This document shows, in pieces, positions 34,086 to 43,791 of a stretch of DNA of 64,000 nucleotides; position 1 is the stretch's first letter; the number at the start of each line of letters is the position of its first letter. The position numbers and the translations under genes were made by a program. Below the pieces are notes generated by a model. That model saw nothing but the letters and a program-made list of their open reading frames with translations, was not told where the DNA came from and ran no database searches. Source of the DNA: Pseudopithomyces maydicus (Eukaryota > Ascomycota > Dothideomycetes > Pleosporales > Didymosphaeriaceae); contig JANTUC010000006.1 of NCBI GenBank assembly GCA_026873275.1, positions 2,170,001 through 2,234,000 of the forward strand, read 5' to 3'.

Positions 34086-35135
34086 CTATATGCGAAAATG
34101 CGTCTGAGTAACCGGCTTTCCATCACGATAGCGATCCAAAACCGCGTTCACCTTGTCAGCATCCAGCCCATATTCCACCACATATCCCAAAGGCCTAATC
34201 TTACCATCCTCCAAGTATTCCCCTATATGCCTCCAAAACGGCACCGCAATCTCCCTATGCGAATGAGAAAACCCAAGCACCCCCTTCAACACATACCCCT
34301 CCTTCTTCTCCCTCACCTTCCCCTCATCAATCTCCCCTCTCGACCACTTTAACCTCGCTAGCGTCCCCTTCCTCGACCCCGAAAGCGCATTAATTGCCAA
34401 ATGCTGCTCCCCCGGCCCATTCACCGCATCAAACGCATACACAAGCTCATCCCCCACAACCTCCCTCACCCGCCCCAGCACCACATCATGCCCCCCATGC
34501 CGATCAATCACATGTGTAGCCCCGAACCCCTTTAGTTCGTCTTCCTTGCCTCCCACAACGACGATCTTTCCGAACCCTACCAGCTTCGCCAATTGCGTAG
34601 CAAACCGCCCGCAATTCGCTCCTCCCCCGATAATAAGGATAGCATGATCTCTCAGCCCGACATTAACACCCTCTTCACTCCACGGCACCCTCAACCCCAA
34701 CCCCTGCTCTTCATCAAAGAACCCGACCACCCCCGCCACAAGATTCGTCGGCAAAGTCGCAACCTCATCCTCAGACAACCCCGCCGGCACCCTCGCGGCA
34801 AACTCCTCCTCCAGCACCGCATACTCCTGCAACCCCTTGGACGCAGACCCCGGCCCTATATCCGCCTGTCCGAAGACCAAATCTCCAAGTCTGAATCGCG
34901 TGGCGTTGGCGCCCAACGCGGTGACGACGCCGACGACGTCGCTGCCGAGGATGGCGGGGAGGTGGTCCTTTGTGAAGAGCCCGATGTCGCGGCCGAGTTG
35001 GTCGTGGGGATTTAACGCGGTGAGGGTGGTGCGAATTTGGAATTGGGAGGGGCCCGGGGTGGGGATGGGGTGTGTTGGGGAAGACGTTATGGGGTGGGCA
35101 AGGGAGGTGACGAGGAGGGCGGTTTGGGTGGGCAT
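34086..35135 (-). CDS. zinc-independent medium-chain reductase (quinone oxidoreductase / enoyl-reductase-like)
   Basis: Single exon of 349 residues. The start MPTQTALLVTSLAHP (ATG 35135) begins the conserved N-terminal GroES-like domain, with LNPHDQLGRDIGLF, PAILGSDVVGVV and FGQADIG. The Rossmann domain has ILIIGGGANCGRFATQLAKLVG and KIVVVGGKEDELKGFGATHVID. It reduces a double bond or quinone with NADPH, like the trans-acting enoyl reductases of fungal metabolism. The frame stays open 55 codons further upstream and would add a hydrophobic Leu/Pro-rich segment; this is probably leader sequence. It is convergent with the GH43-like gene, whose stop is 50 bp away. Confidence 0.88.
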   Translation of the reverse strand: MPTQTALLVTSLAHPITSSPTHPIPTPGPSQFQIRTTLTALNPHDQLGRDIGLFTKDHLPAILGSDVVGVVTALGANATRFRLGDLVFGQADIGPGSASKGLQEYAVLEEEFAARVPAGLSEDEVATLPTNLVAGVVGFFDEEQGLGLRVPWSEEGVNVGLRDHAILIIGGGANCGRFATQLAKLVGFGKIVVVGGKEDELKGFGATHVIDRHGGHDVVLGRVREVVGDELVYAFDAVNGPGEQHLAINALSGSRKGTLARLKWSRGEIDEGKVREKKEGYVLKGVLGFSHSHREIAVPFWRHIGEYLEDGKIRPLGYVVEYGLDADKVNAVLDRYRDGKPVTQTHFRI

Positions 35136-36027
35136 GGTGGGCTTGAGGAAGGAGAGGAAGGAGGGTAGGAAGAGGGGTAAGAGGGATAATAGGAGGGTTA
35201 GAAGGGGGAAAGAGGAGGATATGGTGGGAATCGTTGCGGTTGATTTTGAGGGTGTTGTTGTAATGGGGTTGTTGTGGCTTTGGGGATCGAAATTTTGCAC
35301 TTTGTGATTGTCTTCTTATATTTTGGGATGTTCATGATTATTACTATACGCAGTGGACGTATTATCAAGCAGTGATGATGCATCGAGGGAGACGTGGTGG
35401 ATGCGCTGGGTGGTGCGACGCTTTCGGCATTGATTAGAAAAGGTACCGACATCTTTCGTAATCACCTTGAGCTTAGAGCGCATGAGTAAACTTTCTACAT
35501 TGGGCAATAAAAATTGCTGGATAATACTATGCTCGATGTTTCCAGTATTTTGAATACGTAGAATATGTCATTGAGTTTCATGATGATATGTTCCCTACAT
35601 TAATGATTGCGATGTATGTGTAACCGTTCGCACCTAATTGAAAAATAAGTACACCCACGTCGCACAGTAATCCTAAGCAAATCTGCCTATTAAGCATCGT
35701 CGTGGGTGCTTAGCCAGGTCATTGGAATAACAAACAATGACAAACCAAACACAATAAGTCAATCAGATAGAGGCGCCAAAACAATACCCTGAAGCCACAC
35801 AGTATCATAGGACGACTTCCTCAGAGGCACTAAAACTTGATCCTATGATTTGATCACTGAATATCCTTCTTCTGAAACTCATATTGGCTTTGTTGAACTA
35901 TATCTAGCGACTTCAGTTAGGAGGTCAACCGTCAAACCTTTACGAAGAAGCTGTAGGTTTACACATGTGAATAAATTAGCACGATAAGAACGGGAAATCA
36001 AGATCATGACACTAGCTATTCATTTCT
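35136..36027. other. AT-rich intergenic region
   Basis: About 890 bp. The first 165 bp remain open in frame with the reductase. The rest is AT-rich with no recognisable gene and forms the 3' flank of the first BTB gene. Confidence 0.45.
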
Positions 36028-37214
36028 TCAAATACTCGCCCAGTCCTGCTCTTCCATCTTTTCCTTCAATATTACCATCGCCAAACCCAACTCATTCAAC
36101 TTAGCCGCAATCTCGTCCTTCTTAATGATCTGAATATTTTTACAGATTGTCTTGTGGATAATGCTTCTCAATCCTTGATCGGTATCAATGGTTGAAGAAT
36201 AGACGTAGTCGATGGCATAAGCAAATGCATCGTTATCCCAATAGAGGTCGCAAGACACACCAAACCTGTACTTTGCAAGGTCTTTGAGTCCTATGACGCC
36301 GTACCGCTCCGCGATTTCGTACATTCTAGCATTCACAAGTAGACCCTCTGGCCCGTTGCTGCATATTCTATGTTCGTATTCGACTGCTGAGACAAGACAT
36401 TGCGGGCAAGTAAAGTCTCGACAATTGCTCTCACAGTTTCTACGACATTCATGGTGGGGACATACGAGCGCTTGGTTGCACTTCTCTTTGATGTTTCCAC
36501 GCCTAATAGAACATATAGTCAGCGTTATGATGAGTTCCAGTCAGCTCCACACCCAGCTACTGCTTTTTCAAAAAACAAAACACATGATGAGAGGTAGGGA
36601 TAGCCAAATTTGGGAGGACTTGCCTGGTCAGCGAAGGAGAGCAAGTATGTGGAAAGTCGTACGAGGGTCCAAACGATTCCTTAATAGATAATATGTATTC
36701 TTTCAATATCTCTTCCTCACTACGAGTTGAAGGTTTTGGATCATAATCACCTTCGTAAAGGTACTGAATGAGTAATCTGATGATTGCTGGGTCGTCTTCG
36801 GGTAAATCGATCACATTGTTCTCTTTTTCCTAGATTGGATCAGCATATGGCCATATTGAATCTCATCATTTATTTGAATGATAAAATTTTCAAATTTTTA
36901 TGATTCTTTTCCACGTGATATAGCTCACAAATGCTGCTATCAGAAGAAGGGTTCGACTTACTCTTCCAGGGAAATCTAGCGCTTTCTCGAAAAACTTCAC
37001 ATTTGAGCACACCAGAACCCGATGAACGGAATATTTATCCTGACCACAACTGATAGTGAGGTCGGTGTAAAGACCTGCTACAAATGCTCTACTCACGTCA
37101 AACTCAGCATACTATATATCTTCGGAAGAACAATCATCTTATGAGATTAGAAATATCAACGAACCTTTGGGCCTCGTTCAGAATCGGTGTGTGCGTACCT
37201 ATCTGATGCGTCAT
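36028..37214 (-). CDS. BTB/POZ protein 1 with inserted Cys/His module (tandem paralogue)
   Basis: Exons 36962-37111, 36624-36829 and 36028-36502 are well supported; a likely first exon is 37165-37214 (MTHQIGTHTPILNEAQR). The BTB core reads GLYTDLTISCGQDKYSVHRVLVCSNVKFFEKAL, then VIDLPEDDPAIIRLLIQYLYEGDYDP. An insert with PHTC, CPHHECRRNC and CRDFTCPQC follows, then a helical BACK-like tail (NARMYEIAERYGVIGLKDLAKYRF). The total is about 290 residues. The third intron (36503-36623) starts with GC (AG|GCAAGT), a known minor donor class. The first intron (37112-37164) does not keep phase by one base, so either exon 1 is mis-modelled or a base is missing near 37165. BTB proteins often recruit substrates to Cul3 ligases or dimerise transcription factors; no function can be assigned. 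Confidence 0.78.
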
Positions 37215-37586
37215 GATTTTGTATGTCTTATACACTTTCACCACTGTAATAAAACTATAGGGAAACTACTTGAGTTGGGTGTAGGTATTTACGTGGAAGC
37301 TCGAGATGCGGTGAGTCAGACAAGATATTCTACTGGTGACCTTCGAAATCAATCTGGAAGATAAAATTTAAATAAGAAGAGAGACACAGGTTTTTCGGTA
37401 CTGCTCTATTTGCGATCTGGAAATTTTTTGATTGCTAGTCTCCCGTGACCATGGTTGCACAGCTGACCAGTAGAGAGTAAGATCGCCGCGTTACGGGACT
37501 TTTCCACGCCACAGTTCCGATTAATTGACAACTTATTGCAGAGGAACAAGAATTAAACCCCGAATACTTTCTCGTAGTGAGTAATT

Positions 37587-38566
37587 CTACGAAGACAAAT
37601 TCTTCTCTTTCAATAATAGGAACGCCAACCCATTACCCGCATTCAACAAATCCTCTATCTCAGGCTTTTCCAGAAGCTCCATATGCATAGAAATTGTCTT
37701 TTGAACTGTATCACGAAGCCCCCTGTCATGTTCTGGGGTCGTGTTGAAAGCAAGATCAGCAGCGATAGGGAAGTTGACATCGTTCCACCATTTCCAACAT
37801 GCGCCTACAATCGGTCAGTTAGTAATTCATTTATTTCACAGGACCTGAAAGAATGCCTTTATGAAGTAAACACCTCCGACGGAACTTTTCGGCAGCCAGC
37901 GTCTTGAGAGAAATCACACCGTACTTCTCCGCAATCTCATACACTCTGGCGTGCGTAACGAGCTGCTCTGCTGATCCAAGCGGCGGGCGCAAACAGTCGG
38001 GGCAGACGAAGTTTTTACATGCATAACGACACTCATTGCCGCACCCATGATGTTCGCAAATACGTCTCAGAGATAGTGTGGCTCCACAGCCTAGCCCGTC
38101 TGAACAGGAATGAGGATAATTCTGAGGTACATAGAAGGTGTCGCCATTCTCGAGCGGTTGGACCGGTGGACAAATTGGATCGTACTCTGCTTCGTAGAAG
38201 AATTGAACCAGTAAATCCACGATAACTGGATTGTCTGCGGGCAGATCAATCTTTAAATCTTCTGCTTCCTTTTGAAAAGGATGTTAGGGTTATTTCCGAG
38301 ACATTTAAGAACTTTTCAAACATACCTTTCCAGGTGCAAAGCTCACCGCCTTGGAGAAAAAGTCTGACTGTTTGCAAACTATGTTTTTATGCACATTAAA
38401 GGTTTCACCGGCACAAGTGATGATAAGATCACTGTAAAGACCGCTCGACAGCATGCTGTGTTATTTGAGTAACGTGATCATCGATGCCATTGCGAATCGT
38501 TCAGGGGGCGGGGGGCTCTAACTCTTTGATAGCAGAAAGAAGTTCTTCGTGTGATGACTTCGACAT
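37587..38566 (-). CDS. BTB/POZ protein 2 with inserted Cys/His module (tandem paralogue)
   Basis: Exons 38523-38566, 38326-38455, 37881-38268 and 37587-37804 encode 259 residues in continuous phase. The start is MSKSSHEELLSAIKDMLSSGL. The BTB core continues YSDLIITCAGETFNVHKNIVC and IDLPADNPVIVDLLVQFFYEAEYDP. The insert carries PHSC, CEHHGCGNEC and CKNFVCPDC. The tail ARVYEIAEKYGVISLKTLAAEKF is shared with its neighbours. The last intron (37805-37880) needs a weak GTCGGA donor. The alternative AG|GTGTTT donor would break phase by one base, so this junction is uncertain. It lies head-to-tail with two paralogues. Confidence 0.75.
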
Positions 38567-39229
38567 GATGGGAGTTACTCGTCGTTGCCACTCGAATATA
38601 CAGTATATTTGATTCAGTCAATATGGAAATGGGAAAGCAGGGTTTGTTGTGTTCAGCCGTGCTCTGTATTTATTTTTCCCCGCGTGAGTTGCGGCCAGGT
38701 GTGCACAGGCCAGGACACTCAGTAGTAAAAAAAAATAACAAATAAGTCTCTAACGATCATGGCCCGTTTTCAAGAATTTAGAGTTAGAATGTTTCCGCTT
38801 TCATTCGATTCAACATACTGCACCTCTTTCTATCCATCAACTGGTTGACTTGTGAACTACCAACAGGAATGAATGCTGGAAGTACAGCTGACGCACAATA
38901 AGCGAGATGAACGGCTCGGCAAGAATCACTCGCTTTTGCATTTCTGGTATTTTCCTTATTTTAACAGGCCCGGGATATGTTCTCGGTTTTTATTGGTATC
39001 CTGGCAGTGGCTTGAAGAAACAAGAAGCAAACAAATGTACGGGTCCTCGGGGTCCCTTCCAGTAAGGGATTAGACCCACCGTGTCGATACATAAACCCAA
39101 AAAGTGCCCTATAGAACTACGTTGCGATTTGAAAAGCTTGTAGAACCAAAATACTGTACAATAACCCAATATGCTCGGGATAACATTGGTCCACGAATCC
39201 ACCTACACCAACCTTGGCATACACTTTCG
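38567..39229. other. intergenic spacer between BTB genes
   Basis: 663 bp with no recognisable gene or repeat; it should contain the promoter of BTB gene 2. Confidence 0.45.
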
Positions 39230-40164
39230 CTACAACCATTTCTGCTGCTTCGCCTTCTCACCAAGTACCCCATACGCGAGGTCATTGAACTCCATCATCA
39301 TCTCTTTGATTTTTGGATCTTTCAGCAACGTGATATGGTTTGCGATAGTCCTGCAAACAATGAATCTCATGCCCTTATCTTTCTCTGGCGTCGAAGTGAA
39401 AACGTATTCCACTGCCTCTGAAAATTGGGGTGAGTTCCAGTGATAGTGGCAAGTGACTAGAAACTTTGTTTTCACAAGATGCTTGAGTCCGCCAACGATG
39501 AGTCGGTCTGCGATGGCGTACATCTTCGCATGCGTGAGGAGATCTTCAGGTTTTATAACGGCCGGGCTAGGTTTATCTTTTGCTAGCGGGCATTCGGGAC
39601 ACGTGAAGTTGACGCATGCTACGGGTGCCGGATTGGCGAGTCCAGCACTTGGAGTATTGCATTGAACACTGCATGTATGGTGGTAGCAGAGTGTCTCTGT
39701 GCATCTGACTCGAATAGTACGGGGTGAAGGATGGGAGCTTGATGTTACACAGGTATGAGGGAATGCCGCCTGTTGGGGAGTTGTGCGGATTCCCATCGCC
39801 TGATGATAACCATCTTCTAGTACTGATGACTCAAGGATCGGTGCGTAGTCGCCTTCGTAGAGAAAATGCATCAAAAGCTTGAAAGTCATTGGGTCTTCAT
39901 CCGGGAGATCCACGGATTTTTTTCGGACTCAGCTCCGGGAAATCTTGCAGCACCAGCAAAGAATTTAGCGCGCGTGCAGACGATGGCACGGTGAGCACGG
40001 TAGGTGTCCGGGCCACAAGTAATATTCAGATCAGAATAGTGTCCTGATTGAAGAAGGGTCTTGACGTCGTCTACAAGTTGACGCTGATTAAGGTCTTGCG
40101 TGTCCAAGAATAAAGAAGCCGTTGATTCAGCGTCCACATAGAAACGAGCGTTTGATTCATCCAT
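39230..40164 (-). CDS. BTB/POZ protein 3 with inserted Cys/His module (one frameshift)
   Basis: A single exon of about 311 residues when one missing base is allowed for. It starts MDESNARFYVDAEST. The BTB core is LQSGHYSDLNITCGPDTYRAHRAIVCTRAKFFAGAARFPG. At a T7 run (39917-39923, A7 on the coding strand) the frame breaks: GAESEK runs to a stop, while the next frame gives SVDLPDEDPMTFKLLMHFLYEGDYAP, the expected continuation. The insert carries PHTC, CYHHTCSVQC and, after a longer loop, CVNFTCPEC. The tail is HAKMYAIADRLIVGGLKHLVKTKF. Unlike its two neighbours it has no introns, and its N-terminus is about 20 residues longer. Confidence 0.8.
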
Positions 40165-40833
40165 TGTTTGTTCGGCCGTGTCTAAACAGATGCAACCATT
40201 AGCATATTGTCCCGAGCACTAAAATCACACCACACCTCCTTGGGCATAAACATGGCGATAATGGTGAGTGTTTTGAAAAAGCAGTAGCTGAGTATGAGCT
40301 GACTGGGTTCAAATGCTTGGTAGGGTAAAACGCTGTCACCCCTCTTGTGACAATATAGAAGGTGGCATACAGATGGCGATAATAAACTCACTTGATAGGG
40401 GTCTCTAGTCGTAACGAAATCAATCCAGCAAGAATGTTGTTTCTTTCCACAGTGTCAGGAGGATGGGATGGGATTGCCAGGGAAACCACGCTATCTAGAC
40501 TTGGCACAAGAGCACTAACGTCCACCCGACTCCAGCTGACCTCCCGAGGTATGGTCCCGAGGTCGTGTTTAAGTCACGTGATCAACCCGGCGAGAAAGTA
40601 GTGTAGAGAAGTTTATACTGGTTTTATGGTGTGTAAGATGTAGTCTGAAGTAAGTAGTACTGATGAAAGATTTGGAATTGCCACGAATTTTTGAGGGGGA
40701 TCAAGACAAGTGAGGGTTGAATTAGCACACTAATTACTTTTGTCAATCACATACTTAGTCCACATGGCACATTTTCTTACGATTAGGTAGTTGCAAGAAG
40801 CAACCATTCCATTGAAAAAAGAAGAGAAAAAAT
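40165..40833. other. intergenic spacer
   Basis: 669 bp between the start of BTB gene 3 and the 3' end of the second Zn2Cys6 gene. No gene or repeat recognised. Confidence 0.45.
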
Positions 40834-43134
40834 CTAGCAGCCACCATCTGATTGTCCGTACGGGCCATACGGATTTCCAAAACCGGTACCATCCATGCCA
40901 ATATTATTTGCTTTTTGCAACTCAAAATTCAACATCACATCGTCCCAATTCGACCAGTTAAACTGACCCTCCATCGGCATCTCCATCTCACCCAGTTGTG
41001 GATCCTCAATCGCATTCAAAGTACCCGCATCCCACTGGAAACTATCACCGACATTACCATAGGGCAAATTCCCCGCGGGATCTTGCGATTGCGCAAAGGA
41101 CACCACATTCTGCGCGGAAGCTATCCCAGCTGTCGATTCCATCAGATTCCACTCTCCTAGATTTAGATTCGGGTCCTCCTCCGTATTCTCTTTTTCCGTC
41201 CTCGCTCTCAGCAGCTGTATGAAATATGGCTCACCCCCTCGGGCACCCCCTAGCAGCGACATACGCATCCCACGACGTAAGCGTCAACGTCGCCACCGCA
41301 ATCGGCAGCGCGTGTCTCCTGATCTTCGTCGCAAAATTCGGATGGAAGTCGAACACGGTCTGGACTTCTTTCCACGCGAGATCCACGTCCGGGCCGTCGG
41401 TGCGATATTTCAGCGCAGAGACAAAGTAGACGAAGCCCTTCCACTGGAAATGCGAATTGATGTGCCAGAGGCAACCTTCCATTTCCTTCGTCGTGTAGGC
41501 CATGTTCTGCCACCGCACTACGGACACGGCCCAGTCGAAGAGGAGGTCCTTTTCGCTCTGGGGGAGATTCGCGTCGGTGCCGTCGGGGCAGTGGGCGATG
41601 AAGCGGAGCATGGCGATGACGCCTTTGGCGAGGAAGGTGCACATGAAATGCCAGGGGATAGAGCTATCGCAGTACTTGAGGAACTTGCGGTCGTAAAGCG
41701 CTTCGAGCTCGTCGATGGCTTTGTCCTTGACGGCTAGAGACGCCGCCTTGCCTGAAATCCTGTTCCACACGCCGTCGAACGTCGCGCCCGGGTTTGCGGA
41801 GTGGCGTAGGAAGTCGCCGAGGTAGCAGCGGATGAGGAAGAACATCATTTCCGTGGCGCCTTCATGCTCCTTGGGGAGTTCTTTCATGTCTGGGAAGAGA
41901 TCGCTGTCGTTGAGGTTTAGGGGCCGCTTGACCTTGCCGAATAAGGTTGTTCCTCCTGTGCCTGCGAGCTTCTCTGCGAAACCATCTTGCATCATAATTT
42001 GGTACCAGAGTCTTCTCCTCATTTCGCCTTCGAATGGAGGGAGACCTAGTGTTTCCGGATCTTGATGTAGACCGATTCTCTGTCCGATCCTGGCAGCGAC
42101 ACCGGTTAGGATCCAGATTACCCTTGCGTCGAAATTGATCAGTGACGTGATGAACAGGACGAATGCTTGTAGGACCATTGGGTCCGACGTCTTGAGAAAA
42201 CTGGATCTGACCAGAGCAAGGTGTACTGCCGTTTTGAACCTCTTGCTGACAACTGACTTGGACTCGCCCATGATGTTGGTGCACTCCGTGTTTCCCAGGC
42301 TCTCCACAGCGGTGGAAAATATTCCAAACATCAGGCACTCCACATTCTTTGGCACATCATCCAAGTTGCTGCTCGCATTCGAGATGATTTGCTGTACAGA
42401 TGGTGCATGGAAGACCTTGATCAGTGGATTTATGTTGTCAAGGTAAACCTGCCAAAGCTTGAATATCTGCCCCGGATTCGGGTGGAACGGCCGCAAATTA
42501 CTCGGAGCCCTTGTGTTACCAAGAAGAGACCCACCAAGAAGGGCATCGGCCCCATGGCTAGTAAACTGAGATGTTATCCTCTCAATCCTATCTACATCTT
42601 CATCTTCTTCATCTGAGGAGTCTTCTAATATTCGCTTCGGGTCGCGAAACTCGCTTTGCAAGCTGGTCCACAGGGTGTTCTCGAGGTACCTGCTCTTCTC
42701 CCCATCCGAGACAAGGACACCTGCATTCTTCGTCTCTCCCTCTCTAGGTGTATCTTTAACTGCTCTGACCTCGTCAGTGTACTTGTTCATGCCAAGAACA
42801 TCTTCAGTCTTCGCAACCGGGTTATCCAATTCCTTCCGTATCAGCTCATCAGGGTCAATTCCCTGGTCTCGTAGAGCCTTCTCATACAACCTCAACCGTG
42901 CCTGGAGATCAATCTCCCGTGCCCCTTTTTCCGCCGCCTCGGTGGTGGCGGCGCCTTGTACACGCAATCTACCCGCGCCCTCGTGCAATTCGCACACCCA
43001 CCGGGCGCTTTATCACACCTTACTTTTCTCTGCGCGCACAGCACGCACGAAAACGATTTATGGGTATGTCGCTCCGCGATGGTCGTCGCAGAGTCAGGTG
43101 TGGAAGCATCGGAAGAAGGGTTTGCGGTTGGCAT
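40834..43134 (-). CDS. Zn2Cys6 transcription factor, paralogue of the 29-32 kb regulator (two frameshifts)
   Basis: About 766 residues without introns if two compensating one-base errors are allowed for. The cluster CVLCAQRKVRCDKAPGGCANC...C lies at about residues 30-58. The middle homology region carries SRYLENTLWTSL, LWQVYLDNINPLIKVFHAPSV and WILTGVAARIGQRIGLHQD. The C-terminus holds FNWSNWDDVMLNFEL, resembling the MDWAVWDDMV motif of the other regulator. Frame break 1 is at the T5/C4 runs (42922-42930): APPPPRRRKKG should continue REIDLQARLRLYEKAL, one base missing. Break 2 is at the C5 run (41246-41250): TLTSWDAYVAARG should continue GGEPYFIQLLRARTE, one base extra. It could be a decayed gene or an assembly artefact. 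No target genes can be named. Confidence 0.85.
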
Positions 43135-43791
43135 GGTTTGGTAGGTGGGGTTATCACGTCATCTCAATCATGGGTCTTGAAACAATGCATGTTCTGTAAA
43201 GTGCCCGTCGGTCACCTGGGTTGACTAGATTGGAAGGCTAGATAGCGTTGAGGGTCGAAAGAGGCCTTGGAGCCCCGCCAAGATCGCTCCGGGTCAGCAG
43301 CCCCCCTTAGTCAGCCACTGATTGGGGCCATCAACTTGTAATGCAGTGTATGATCTAGACTAGATATCGCTTACTACAGATGGCATGTAAGACACGCCAT
43401 GACGAATGTGAAACTCTGATATGCATGCAAACGCGTAAGTTGATCGTCACGAGAGTGGATACTTGCAGGTGGGTTCCAAGATTAATTGAAAGAGCACACC
43501 ACAAAAGATTGGAAGCCACGAGCATTAAGAACGCGAGCATTGAGAAAGCGCTACGCATACATCGAAGTTGCTAACGAACTACTTCTTTACATTCGGATGA
43601 AACTACTAAAACATAGAATCCGAGATGACCACGTAAGGAAATATGACAAAATGTGAAAATGTGCGCCTTGATCCAATCCAAACCGATCCATACGTTATGC
43701 ATGCTACGGAACAATATACACCCAAGCACATTCCGTGCTATATGCAAACGTGTTCTAGCAATGTCTGCCGCGTCCGACAGTAGCCCAATGC
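43135..43791. other. intergenic region
   Basis: 657 bp, AT-rich in the right half, no recognisable gene. The left part should carry the promoter of the Zn2Cys6 gene, the right part the 3' flank of the subtilase. Confidence 0.45.
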
